Shown here piece by piece: positions 33,864 to 41,593 of a stretch of 64,000 nucleotides of DNA. A model generated the notes under the pieces. It was not told the origin of the DNA. It did not search any database and saw only the letters and a list, made by a program, of their open reading frames with translations. Each line of letters starts with the position of its first letter. Within the stretch, counting starts at the first letter, position 1. The translations under genes and the position numbers were made by a program. Location of the stretch: NCBI GenBank assembly GCA_963837265.1, contig CAWIMQ010000005.1, positions 48,145 to 112,144 of the forward strand, in the 5' to 3' direction. The stretch comes from DATBLE01 sp963837265 (GTDB taxonomy: Bacteria; Actinomycetota; Thermoleophilia; Gaiellales; Gaiellaceae).

Positions 33864-35285
33864 TCAACCGGCCGTCACCTCGTTCACGTGGGTTCGTTCG
33901 TACCCTGGCGCGAGACGCGTGATCCAGACGAGGTAGTACCGCCGGGAGGCGCCGACGGAGAGCGAGAACGTCGTCCGCGTCCCGACCGTCCGGGTCGCGG
34001 AGACCGAGTCGAACGGCCCGCTCGAGGAAGCGCCCGCCTCGATCCTCGCCTTGTAGCCGGGCGTGTCCGACACGATCGTGAGCGAGTCGAGGCGGACCGA
34101 CCGGCCCGCGTCGAGGACGAGACCGACCCCGCTCTTCAGGTTCCCGAACTCGGCGGTGCTGTAGTGCTCCGTCCCCCACGAGGTCACGGCATTGCCGTCG
34201 GTGGCGTTCCCGACCTCCTCGTCGTGCTCCTGACCGTCGCCCTGCGGGTCGTACGCGTTCGACGCCACGAGGTCAACCGCCTGCCCTCCCGCGCCGCCCG
34301 AGCCCGAGTGCCGGAGGGCGAGATAGGCGCCCGCTCCGCCGCCGATCGCCCCGAGCCCGACGACGAGCGCGACGAGCGGCGCCAGGCGCCGGCGGCGGCG
34401 TCGCCTCGGTCGGGCGGCGGGAGCCTTCGGGGCCATGATCACGGTCCGATCGGCGTCCGGCCGGCCCAGCCCGGCCAGGCACGCCTCCAGCTCGGCGACG
34501 AGCTCTTCCATCGACCGGAAGCGATCGGCTGGATCCTTGGCCATCGCACGGCGAAGCGCCGCGTCCAGGCGGAGCGGCACGTCGGGCCGCACGAGCGCAA
34601 CGCTCGGAACGGGGTCGTTCACGTGCCGCATCGCGACGGCGACGAAGCTCTCGCCCGTGTACGGAGGAGTACCGGCGAGCAGCTCGTAGAGGACGGCGCC
34701 GAGCGAGTAGACGTCGCTGAGCGCGTCGACGTGATGCCCGGTCGCCTGCTCGGGGGCGATGTAGTCGCTCGTCCCGAGCACCGTCCCCGTCTCGGTCAGG
34801 CCGCTCTTCACGTCGATCGAGCGGGCGATGCCGAAGTCGGTCACCTTGACGTCGCCGTTTCCGATCAGCACGTTCTGCGGCTTCACGTCGCGGTGGACGA
34901 GGCCGTGCGAGTGCGCGAACGCGAGCGCCCGCCCGATCTCGACTCCGAGCTCCAGCACCGTCCGCACCGGCAGCCGTCCGCGTCCCTCGACGATCTGCTT
35001 GAGGTTCTGGCCGTCCACGTACTCGAAGACGATGAACTGCCGCCCCTCCGCCTCACCCCGGTCGATCACCGTGACGATGTTCGGGTGCGAGAGCTTTGCA
35101 GCTGCCCGCGCCTCGCGGCGGAACCGCTCCACGTAGCCCTCGTCGCGCGAGTGGTGCTCGTGCAGGATCTTGATCGCGACGGTGCGCTCGAGCAGGCGGT
35201 CGCGGGCGCGGTAGACGCTGGACATGCCACCCGTGCCGACGAGCTGCTCGAGCTCGTATCGATCCGCGATCAGCTCGCCGACCAT
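33864..35285 (-). CDS. Ser/Thr protein kinase with MviN-type extracellular domain
   Basis: A 473-residue kinase. The catalytic domain (about 10-270) has GTGGMSSVYRA, VAIKIL, GLVHRDVKPQN, VTDFGIAR and an activation loop with TETGTVLGTSDYIAPEQ. One helix (about 313-333) precedes an outer discoidin/carbohydrate-binding-like domain with YDPQGDGQEHDEEV, ATDGNAVTSWGTEHY and GVGLVLDAG. That DPxGDG...ExxxxA.DGdxxT.W pattern resembles the extracellular domain at the end of actinobacterial MviN/MurJ, suggesting a shared wall ligand (inference). Start ATG 35285 is chosen from kinase alignment; no ribosome site is visible. Confidence 0.9.
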   Translation of the reverse strand: MVGELIADRYELEQLVGTGGMSSVYRARDRLLERTVAIKILHEHHSRDEGYVERFRREARAAAKLSHPNIVTVIDRGEAEGRQFIVFEYVDGQNLKQIVEGRGRLPVRTVLELGVEIGRALAFAHSHGLVHRDVKPQNVLIGNGDVKVTDFGIARSIDVKSGLTETGTVLGTSDYIAPEQATGHHVDALSDVYSLGAVLYELLAGTPPYTGESFVAVAMRHVNDPVPSVALVRPDVPLRLDAALRRAMAKDPADRFRSMEELVAELEACLAGLGRPDADRTVIMAPKAPAARPRRRRRRRLAPLVALVVGLGAIGGGAGAYLALRHSGSGGAGGQAVDLVASNAYDPQGDGQEHDEEVGNATDGNAVTSWGTEHYSTAEFGNLKSGVGLVLDAGRSVRLDSLTIVSDTPGYKARIEAGASSSGPFDSVSATRTVGTRTTFSLSVGASRRYYLVWITRLAPGYERTHVNEVTAG

Positions 35286-35303
35286 CCGGCACGCATTTTC
35301 CCT

Positions 35304-35335
35304 AAAAACGCGGGGGAACCCCTGGTTCCCCCGCG
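35304..35335 (-). terminator. intrinsic terminator downstream of the aminotransferase
   Basis: A perfect 12-bp stem (35309-35320 and 35324-35335, loop of 3) is followed on the minus strand by TTTTT. The stem is a member of the GGGGGAACC palindrome family found after ddl and tatC. It separates the aminotransferase from the kinase gene, whose start is only about 20 bases further. Confidence 0.75.
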
Positions 35336-35438
35336 AGCCCTCTCCTCCGCTCGCTCGCTGCGCTCGCGTCGCCTGCAGCCGGCACACGTCAGTGAGCCGC
35401 GCCCGCGCAGGTCGGTCGCGGCGACGGACGCAGCCGGG

Positions 35439-36764
35439 CTACTCGCCGAGGACGTGCTCGAGGGCTGCTTCCCAGACGTCGAGTGCCTCGTCGAGCTCTG
35501 CGTCCTCGACCGTCAGCGGAACGAGCACCCGGACGACGTTCGAGTAGATGCCCGAGCTGAGGAGCAGCAGCCCGTTCCGGAACGCCTCGTCGCAGACGGC
35601 AGAGACCAGCTCCGGCGCCGGGTCCTTCGAGTCCCGGTCGTGGACGAGCTCGATCGCCAGCATCGCTCCGAGCCCGCGGACATCTCCGATCTCCTCGAAG
35701 CGGCCCTGCCACTCGACCATCCGCGTTCGCATCACCTCGCCGATCGCCGCCGCCCGCTCGACCAGCCGATCCTCGTCGATCACGTCGAGGACGGCGAGCG
35801 CCGCCGCCTGCGCGACCGGGTTGCCGACGTACGTGCCGCCGATCGCCGACGGCCCCGGCGCGTCCATGATCTCGGCCCGACCGAGCACGCCGGACAGCGG
35901 TAGCCCGGCCGCGACCGATTTCGCGATCGTGACCAGGTCGGGCTCGACCCCGTAGTGCTCGATCGCAAAGAGCCTGCCGGTACGCCCAAATCCCGTCTGC
36001 ACCTCGTCGACGATGAGCACGATGCCGTTGTCGTCGCAGATCCGTCGGAGGCCGGCCATGAAGTCCTGCGGGCACACGACGAACCCGCCCTCGCCCTGCA
36101 CCGGCTCGACGACGATCGCCGCCACGGTCTCGGCCGCCACCGTCGTGACGAGCGCGCGCTCGAGCGCCCGGAGTGCCGTGCGCGAGTCGGGGCCGCGGTA
36201 GTCCTGGGCGAACGGGACACGGTACACCTCGGGAGCGAACGGCCCGAGCCCGGCCTTGTACGGGTGCGTCTTCGAGGTCAGCGAGAGCGAGAGGAGCGTG
36301 CGCCCGTGGAAGCCGCCCTCGAAGGCCACGACCGCGGAGCGCCTCGTGTACGCACGGGCGAACTTGACCGCGTTCTCGACCGCCTCCGTGCCGGCGTTGA
36401 AGAAGGCCGCCCTCGTCGGGCCGGTGATCGGCGTCCGTTCGAGCAGCCGCTCGGCGAGCGTCACGTACAGCTCGTACGGGACGATCGTGAAGTCCGTGTG
36501 CGAGAAGCGGGCGAGCTGCTCCTGCGCGGCCGCTACCACCTTCGGATGCGAGTGGCCGACGGTGAGACAGCCGACTCCGCCGGTGAAGTCGAGGAAGGAG
36601 TTGCCGTCCACGTCGGTGACGAGCGCGCCCCGGGCCTCGGCGACGACGATCGGAAAGGTGAGCACGAGCGGGGCGGCGACCACGCGCTCCTTGCGCGCGA
36701 GAATCGCCCGCGAGCCCGGCCCCGGAATCTCGGTGCGGAGATCGATCGAGCGCGTGGCGGCCAT
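35439..36764 (-). CDS. class III PLP-dependent aminotransferase (GabT-like)
   Basis: A 441-residue enzyme resembling 4-aminobutyrate aminotransferase: FLDFTGGVGCLTVGHSHPKV, FFNAGTEAVENAVKFAR, VVEPVQGEGGFVV, LIVDEVQTGFGRTG and the PLP lysine in VTIAKSVAAGLPLSG. Full family length. It likely moves an omega-amino group (GABA, or a related diamine product) to 2-oxoglutarate. No succinate-semialdehyde dehydrogenase is adjacent, so the pathway is open. It is divergent from dcd. Confidence 0.9.
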   Translation of the reverse strand: MAATRSIDLRTEIPGPGSRAILARKERVVAAPLVLTFPIVVAEARGALVTDVDGNSFLDFTGGVGCLTVGHSHPKVVAAAQEQLARFSHTDFTIVPYELYVTLAERLLERTPITGPTRAAFFNAGTEAVENAVKFARAYTRRSAVVAFEGGFHGRTLLSLSLTSKTHPYKAGLGPFAPEVYRVPFAQDYRGPDSRTALRALERALVTTVAAETVAAIVVEPVQGEGGFVVCPQDFMAGLRRICDDNGIVLIVDEVQTGFGRTGRLFAIEHYGVEPDLVTIAKSVAAGLPLSGVLGRAEIMDAPGPSAIGGTYVGNPVAQAAALAVLDVIDEDRLVERAAAIGEVMRTRMVEWQGRFEEIGDVRGLGAMLAIELVHDRDSKDPAPELVSAVCDEAFRNGLLLLSSGIYSNVVRVLVPLTVEDAELDEALDVWEAALEHVLGE

Positions 36765-36811
36765 AGACTGACGATATCGGAGGGCCCGGACCCGCCGGAT
36801 GATCAGGATCG

Positions 36812-36817
36812 TAGAAT
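36812..36817 (+). promoter_or_regulatory. putative -10 box (TAGAAT) of dcd
   Basis: TAGAAT is 7 bases before the GTG start at 36825, with no Shine-Dalgarno sequence. This is a good leaderless candidate. Confidence 0.45.
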
Positions 36818-36824
36818 CGTCGTC

Positions 36825-37388
36825 GTGGTCCTCTCCGACCGGACGATCCAGCGCCTGCTCGACGAGGGCCGGATCGAGATCGACCCGTACGATCCCGCGC
36901 TCCTCCAGCCGTCGAGCGTGGACGTCCGGGTCGACCGCTTCTTCCGGGTGTTCCAGAACTCGCGCTATCCGTTCATCGACGTCAAGCAGGAGCAGGAGGA
37001 CCTCACCGAGCTGGTCGAGGTCGACGACGGGCCGTTCATCCTCCATCCCGGCGAGTTCGTCCTCGGCTCCACGCTGGAGCGAGTCCGGCTGCCGGACGAC
37101 CTCGTCGCCCGACTGGAGGGCAAGAGCTCGCTGGGAAGGCTCGGACTGCTGATCCACTCGACCGCCGGGTTCATCGACCCGGGCTGGGACGGGCACGTGA
37201 CCCTGGAGCTCTCGAACGTCGCCAACCTCCCGATCACGATCTACCACGGCATGAAGATCGGCCAGCTCTCGTTCGTCCAGCTCACCGAGCCGGCATCCTC
37301 ACCGTACGGCAGCGACGGGCTGGGCTCGAAGTACCAGGGGCAGCAGGGGCCCACTCCGAGTCGCTACTGGCGCAACTTCACTTCGTGA
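36825..37388 (+). CDS. dcd: dCTP deaminase
   Basis: A 187-residue nucleotide enzyme producing dUTP from dCTP (some actinobacterial forms go on to dUMP). It begins VVLSDRTIQRLLDEGRI and carries QPSSVDVRVDRFFRVF, the active-site segment LEGKSSLGRLGLLIHSTAGFID, and GHVTLELSNVANLPI. The C-terminal KYQGQQGPTPSRY closes over the nucleotide. The GTG start is set by family N-terminus. It is transcribed alone or with the epimerase gene 88 bases downstream. Confidence 0.95.
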   Translation: MVLSDRTIQRLLDEGRIEIDPYDPALLQPSSVDVRVDRFFRVFQNSRYPFIDVKQEQEDLTELVEVDDGPFILHPGEFVLGSTLERVRLPDDLVARLEGKSSLGRLGLLIHSTAGFIDPGWDGHVTLELSNVANLPITIYHGMKIGQLSFVQLTEPASSPYGSDGLGSKYQGQQGPTPSRYWRNFTS

Positions 37389-37476
37389 ACTTGCGTTAGA
37401 AGTCCAGAGCATCGATCGTGAGACGCCAGTGTCCTCCCAATCATCGGCGCCGCGCGGTGGCCGCGGAGGCGGCGGC

Positions 37477-38361
37477 ATGATCCTGGTCACGGGGGGCACC
37501 GGCTTCATCGGCCCGAAGGTCGTGCACGCGCTGCGTGCCGAGGGCCGCGACGTGCGTTGCCTCGTCCGGCGTCCCGAGCGGGCGGGGACCCTGAAGGCGT
37601 GGGGCTGCGAGGTCGTGCCGGGAGACGTCACCGACGCTGCGAGCCTCGTCCGGGCCGCGGCCGGCTGCGACGCGGTCGTCCACCTCGTCTCGATCATCGT
37701 CGGCCGCCCCTCCGAGTTCGAGCGCGTGATGGTCGAGGGAACCGACAACCTGATCGCGGCCGCGCGCGAGGCGGGAGTCGGCCGCTTCGTCCTGATGAGC
37801 GCCAACGGGACCTCCCCGGAGACCAAGGGCCTCGTCCCGTACTACGGGTCGAAGTGGAAGATGGAGCAGGCGCTGAGGCGCTCCGGGCTCGAGCACGTGA
37901 TCTTCAGGCCGAGCTTCGTCTTCGGAGACGACGGAGGCGTGCTGCCGCTGTTCGTGCGCCAGGTGCGCTGGTCGCCGGTGACGACGGTGATCGGCGCCGG
38001 CGAGCAGCTGATCCAGCCGATCTGGGTCGACGACGTCGCGGCCTGCTTTGCGAGGGCGGTCGACCTCGCGGCCGCGGCCGGCCGGATCTTCGAGCTCGGG
38101 GGGCCCGACCGGGTGACCTGGAACGAGCTCTACCGTCGAATCGCCGCCGCGCTCGGCAAGCGCCGCGTGCAGGTGCACGTGCCCGTCCCGCTCGCGCGCG
38201 CCGGAGCCGCGGTCGCCGAGCGGCTCCCACGGCCGCCGCTCACGCGTGACCAGATCACGATGCTCGAGGCCGGCGACAACGTCTGCGACCCCGGGCCTGC
38301 GCTCGAGACCTTCGGCGTCAGCACCACGCCGCTGGACGAGCAGCTGCGTCGCGCAGTCTGA
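37477..38361 (+). CDS. NAD(P)-binding epimerase/dehydratase family protein
   Basis: A 294-residue atypical/extended SDR. The N-terminal MILVTGGTGFIGPKVVHAL is the dinucleotide-binding motif. The middle region (VHLVSIIVGRPSEFERVMVEGTDNLI) and YYGSKWKMEQALRRSG with its YxxxK pair resemble NDUFA9-like and sugar epimerase-like proteins that bind NAD(P)H. The substrate is unknown. The start at 37477 is preferred because GGAGG lies 7 bases upstream; a GTG at 37429 would add a Gly-rich leader. A strong terminator follows. Confidence 0.85.
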   Translation: MILVTGGTGFIGPKVVHALRAEGRDVRCLVRRPERAGTLKAWGCEVVPGDVTDAASLVRAAAGCDAVVHLVSIIVGRPSEFERVMVEGTDNLIAAAREAGVGRFVLMSANGTSPETKGLVPYYGSKWKMEQALRRSGLEHVIFRPSFVFGDDGGVLPLFVRQVRWSPVTTVIGAGEQLIQPIWVDDVAACFARAVDLAAAAGRIFELGGPDRVTWNELYRRIAAALGKRRVQVHVPVPLARAGAAVAERLPRPPLTRDQITMLEAGDNVCDPGPALETFGVSTTPLDEQLRRAV

Positions 38362-38382
38362 CCCAGGCACCACCGAAAAGAT

Positions 38383-38407
38383 CGAGGGCCGCTCGACGCG
38401 GCCCTCG
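38383..38407 (+). terminator. hairpin terminator after the epimerase gene
   Basis: A perfect 10-bp stem (CGAGGGCCGC and GCGGCCCTCG) with a 5-base loop lies 21 bases after the stop. There is no T run. Confidence 0.6.
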
Positions 38408-38507
38408 AATCCGGTCACCAGCCCGTATTAGCAGGGGCGCTTCCTGCCGCTCTCCCGCGCTCGTGACGCGGAAGGCGGCGGCGCTCACAGCGAGTCCCCC
38501 ACGCTGG

Positions 38508-38579
38508 CTAGGCGATTCCCCTCTTCAGGTCCGGGAACGCACCCCTACCGGCCGGCACCTCCACTGCCCGTACTGTCAT
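38508..38579 (-). CDS. possible 23-residue small ORF behind a strong ribosome site
   Basis: In the gap between the epimerase and the O-methyltransferase the minus strand carries an unusually strong Shine-Dalgarno AAAGGAGGTGG (about 38594-38604). An ATG 14 bases on opens a short frame reading MTVRAVEVPAGRGAFPDLKR and ending GIA. A TTG start at 38586, 9 bases after GGAGG, would instead give a 13-residue peptide. I cannot tell whether either is translated or whether this belongs to a structured RNA. No known family recognised. Confidence 0.25.
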   Translation of the reverse strand: MTVRAVEVPAGRGAFPDLKRGIA

Positions 38580-38614
38580 CGCTCAAGTCGGACCACCTCC
38601 TTTCCGCGGTGGTG

Positions 38615-39214
38615 TCACTCTAGCGACTCGGCCAGGACGGCGCTCACCTCCAGCCCACGGTCGAGCGGGACGGTGACGCTGACGAGGGTCGGATCGGCCT
38701 GGCGGGCGCGCGAGTACGCGCCGAGCTTCTCCTCGTGCGAGAGGACGTTGTCGGCGACGACCACTCCGCCCGGCTCGATCTTCCCGCGGACGAGCGCGAA
38801 GAGACGCTCGTAGTCCTCCTTCTCCGCGTCGAGGAACACGAGGTCGAAGACGTCCTCGAGCGCGGGCAGCGTCACGTGCGCGTCGCCTTCGACGAGCTCG
38901 GCCCACTCCACGAGCCCGGCCTCGGCGACGTTGCGACGCCACGCCTCGCACTTGGCCGGATCGTGCTCCAGCGAGAGCACCCGGCCGCCGAGAAGCCGGG
39001 CCGCGGCCGCGAGCCAGATCGTCGAGTAGCCACGCGAGCCGCCGACCTCGAGGACCTCGCAGCCGGTCTGGGGCGCCACGAGCGCGAACAGGAAGCGCCC
39101 CGTGGACGGGGCGACGGAGCGGGCGCGCCGCTCTTGCGGGAGCCCCTGCTCGCGCTCCGCGGCGTCCTCCCGTTCGAGGCGGGCGAGCACCGCTCGCACC
39201 TGTTCGTCCAGCAC
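38615..39214 (-). CDS. O-methyltransferase (catechol/caffeoyl-CoA type)
   Basis: A 199-residue SAM-dependent enzyme of the metal-dependent O-methyltransferase family. Visible are the SAM motif VLEVGGSRGYSTIWLA, acidic VLSLEHDPAKC, and the metal/catalytic segments FDLVFLDAEKEDYERLF and VVADNVL. It starts with a GTG (VLDEQVRAVLARLE). Substrates are usually vicinal hydroxyl groups on aromatic compounds; none can be assigned. A strong ribosome-site-like sequence and small ORF lie just downstream on the same strand. Confidence 0.88.
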   Translation of the reverse strand: MLDEQVRAVLARLEREDAAEREQGLPQERRARSVAPSTGRFLFALVAPQTGCEVLEVGGSRGYSTIWLAAAARLLGGRVLSLEHDPAKCEAWRRNVAEAGLVEWAELVEGDAHVTLPALEDVFDLVFLDAEKEDYERLFALVRGKIEPGGVVVADNVLSHEEKLGAYSRARQADPTLVSVTVPLDRGLEVSAVLAESLE

Positions 39215-39321
39215 GAGCGGAGCTTACGCGCCGGGCCGCACGGCTCCCCGCGCGCGCCGGCACGTGGAGCGTGCAGCCCCGAGAGCCCGGCGAGTGCGAG
39301 AACGCCGCTCGCGCCCGCCGA

Positions 39322-40698
39322 TCACCCGCCGGGCTGGATGTTCTGGTTCACGTGGAAGAGGTTGTCAGGGTCGTACTTCGCCTTCACCTGGGCGAGGCGT
39401 TCGTAGTTGTCGCCGTAAGTCGACCGGACCCGCTGGTCGCCCTCGTCCGCCATCATCATGTTCACGTAGCCGCCGCCCATCGAGTACGGGTGGAGCGCCT
39501 CCCAGTACGAGACCGCGAACTCCCGCAGGTCGTCCGCCCTGGCCGGGTCGCGGTCGACACCGACCACGACCTGCACCCAGCCGGCGTCGCGGTAGGCCCA
39601 GGCGGTCGCGTCGTTCGGGACGCGAGCGGCCGCTCCGCTGAGCGGATAGAGGTGCATGGTCGACTGCGGCGTCGGCATCTGCTCCGCGAACTCGAGGTGC
39701 TTCTCGACCGCCTCGTCGGGGATCTCCTTCACGTAGTCCGCACGCCAGTACCACTGGTCGCCGGTCGGGTAGAGACCGTCGAAGACCGAGTTCAGGCCCG
39801 GCAGCGGCGCCTCGTGGGTGCCGTCCAGGTCGGGGCTCAGCTCGCGGGCCGGCCGGAGCGCCTCTTCGGCGTCTTCCGCCGGGCCGAGATACGTCCACAG
39901 GACTGCGCACATCTTCTTCAGGTGCAGCTCCTCGGGGAACATCGGCACCGGCGGCACGGTCAGGAAGGCGAACCAGCCGTTCAGCTCCTCGGGCGCGCCG
40001 TGGATGAAATCGCGGTACCAGCTCAGTATCTCCCCGGCCCGGTCGAGCGACCAGAGCGTCGGGCCCGCGAAGACGTTCCCGCCCGTGCGGAGCCGGAACG
40101 TGAAGTCGGTGACGACCCCGAAGTTTCCGCCCCCGCCGCGAAGCGCCCAGAAGAGATCCTCGTGCTCGTCCTCGCTCGTCCTGACGTAGGTGCCGTCGGC
40201 GAGCACGACGCCGGCGCCCGTCATGCTGTCGATGGTCAGCCCGTGCTGGCGGGTGAGGTTGCCGACTCCGCCGCCGAGCGTCAGACCGCCGATCCCGGTG
40301 GTGGAGATGAACCCGAACGGCAAGGCGAGCCCGAACGGATACGTCGCGTGGTCCACGTCCCCGAGCAGGCTGCCGCCGAGCACGCGAGCCGTGCGCTCCC
40401 CGGGGTCGACGACGACTCCCCGCAGCAGTGAGAGGTCGATGACGAGCCCGTCGTCGACGCTCCCGAGCCCACCGCCGTTGTGGCCGCCGCCCCGGACGGC
40501 GACCTCGAGGCCGCTCTCGCGAGCGAAGCCCACCGCGGCGATCACGTCTGCCGCGTCCACGCACTGCGCGATCAGGGCCGGACGCTTGTCGATCATCGCG
40601 TTGTAGAGCGCCCGCGCCGAGTCGTAGCCGGCGTCGCCAGGAGCGATCACCGGGCCGCGAAGCCTGCCCGCAAGTGCCTCCGTTTCCGTAGCCACCAA
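39322..40698 (-). CDS. FAD-linked oxidase, berberine bridge enzyme-like
   Basis: A 458-residue vanillyl-alcohol-oxidase/PCMH-fold flavoprotein. The FAD domain has VRGGGHNGGGLGSVDDG, where the histidine is the likely 8-alpha covalent attachment site, followed by TTGIGGLTLGGGVGNLTRQHG. The cysteine that gives a second flavin bond in bicovalent relatives is absent there. The C-terminal BBE segment (AKYDPDNLFHVNQNI) completes the family pattern. It probably oxidises an alcohol or sugar with oxygen. No signal peptide. It starts with GTG behind GAGGGGG. Confidence 0.9.
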   Translation of the reverse strand: MVATETEALAGRLRGPVIAPGDAGYDSARALYNAMIDKRPALIAQCVDAADVIAAVGFARESGLEVAVRGGGHNGGGLGSVDDGLVIDLSLLRGVVVDPGERTARVLGGSLLGDVDHATYPFGLALPFGFISTTGIGGLTLGGGVGNLTRQHGLTIDSMTGAGVVLADGTYVRTSEDEHEDLFWALRGGGGNFGVVTDFTFRLRTGGNVFAGPTLWSLDRAGEILSWYRDFIHGAPEELNGWFAFLTVPPVPMFPEELHLKKMCAVLWTYLGPAEDAEEALRPARELSPDLDGTHEAPLPGLNSVFDGLYPTGDQWYWRADYVKEIPDEAVEKHLEFAEQMPTPQSTMHLYPLSGAAARVPNDATAWAYRDAGWVQVVVGVDRDPARADDLREFAVSYWEALHPYSMGGGYVNMMMADEGDQRVRSTYGDNYERLAQVKAKYDPDNLFHVNQNIQPGG

Positions 40699-40771
40699 GC
40701 ACCCCCTCTCGAGTTGGCGCGGAGCCTATACGCGGCCACCGGGGGTCGCAACCGGCCGCGGGACGCCGCGG

Positions 40772-41083
40772 TCAGAGCTCGACCTTGACGATCCCGTCCT
40801 CGATGCGGATCGGATAGACGGAGACCGGCTCGTACGCCGGCAGGGTCAGCGCCCGCCCCGTCCGGATGTCGAAGTTCGCGCCGTGGCGGGGGCAGATGAC
40901 CACTCCGGTGTCGGGGTCGAACTCGCCCTCGCAGAGCGGCCCGTCGTCGTGCGAGCAGCGGTCCTCGATCGCGAAGAACTCGCCGTCGAGGTTGTAGACG
41001 CCGACCGAGAGCCAGCCCGCGGTGACGATCTTGACCTCCCCCGGCGGAAGCTCCTCGACCGGGCCGACCGCCAGCTCTGCCAC
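40772..41083 (-). CDS. Rieske 2Fe-2S ferredoxin of the suf cluster
   Basis: A 103-residue Rieske protein. The cluster ligands are plain: CSHDDGP (first Cys-x-His) and CPRHGANFD (second Cys-x-x-His). Small soluble Rieske proteins of this type are frequent last genes of actinobacterial suf operons and probably carry electrons for cluster assembly, which is not proven. The GTG start is 2 bases after the sufU stop, so the two genes are coupled. Confidence 0.92.
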   Translation of the reverse strand: MAELAVGPVEELPPGEVKIVTAGWLSVGVYNLDGEFFAIEDRCSHDDGPLCEGEFDPDTGVVICPRHGANFDIRTGRALTLPAYEPVSVYPIRIEDGIVKVEL

Positions 41084-41085
41084 CG

Positions 41086-41520
41086 CTACTTGAGCTCGAG
41101 CTCGGCGAGCTCGGCGAGAGCCTCGGGGAGCGGCGTTCCCCTGCCCTTGTGGAGCGCGACCTTCAGCGTCGTCAGGCCGAGGATCGCGCACTTCAGCCGA
41201 ACCGGCGTCAGGGGAATCCCGATCTCCTCGAGCAGGTCCTCCTTCGGCATCGCGGCCACCTCCGTCGCGCTCCGCCCCTTGACCATCTCGGTGAGCATCG
41301 AGGTGGCGGCCTGGCTGATCGCGCAGCCACGGCCGGAGAACATCACCTCGTCGATCGTGTCGCCGTCCTCGCCGAAAGAGACGTAGATCGAGACCTCGTC
41401 GCCGCAGAGCGGGTTCTGCCCCTCCGCCTCCGCGTCGGGCTCCTCCATCACGCCGTGGCCGCGCGGGTTCTTGTAGTGGTCGAGGATGACCTCCCGGTAG
41501 AGCTGATCGAACTCGCTCAT
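41086..41520 (-). CDS. sufU: SufU, Fe-S assembly sulfurtransferase / scaffold
   Basis: A 144-residue IscU-like zinc protein that accepts persulfide sulfur from SufS. It starts MSEFDQLYREVILDHYKNPR, and the conserved cysteines are in NPLCGDEV, SGRGCAISQA and RLKCAILG. The insertion between the second and third cysteines (GLSATE-like, here KGRSATEVAAMPKEDL) is the SufU-type feature. A palindromic repeat of the GGGGAATGG family sits directly before the start (41525-41553) and may hide part of the ribosome site. Confidence 0.95.
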   Translation of the reverse strand: MSEFDQLYREVILDHYKNPRGHGVMEEPDAEAEGQNPLCGDEVSIYVSFGEDGDTIDEVMFSGRGCAISQAATSMLTEMVKGRSATEVAAMPKEDLLEEIGIPLTPVRLKCAILGLTTLKVALHKGRGTPLPEALAELAELELK

Positions 41521-41524
41521 GCTG

Positions 41525-41553
41525 CCGTTCCCCTCTCTTCGGTCGGGGAATGG
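41525..41553. repeat. CCRTTCCCC/GGGGAATGG palindrome upstream of sufU
   Basis: Arms at 41525-41533 and 41545-41553 (one G-T wobble) flank a TCTCTTCGGTC loop region, followed by GGTTGGGG. A near-copy with the same central sequence (GTCGGTCGGG) precedes the ctaE start at 57043-57071. Both sit 4 bases upstream of an ATG. Confidence 0.6.
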
Positions 41554-41593
41554 TTGGGGAGCCTCTCTAACCACTTCGTGAAGCGAAACGGCC

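Noticed and set aside
38383..38520. A possible tRNA or other structured RNA near TCGAATCC
   Set aside because: TCGAATCC lies at the terminator stem, and no acceptor, D or anticodon arm can be built around it.
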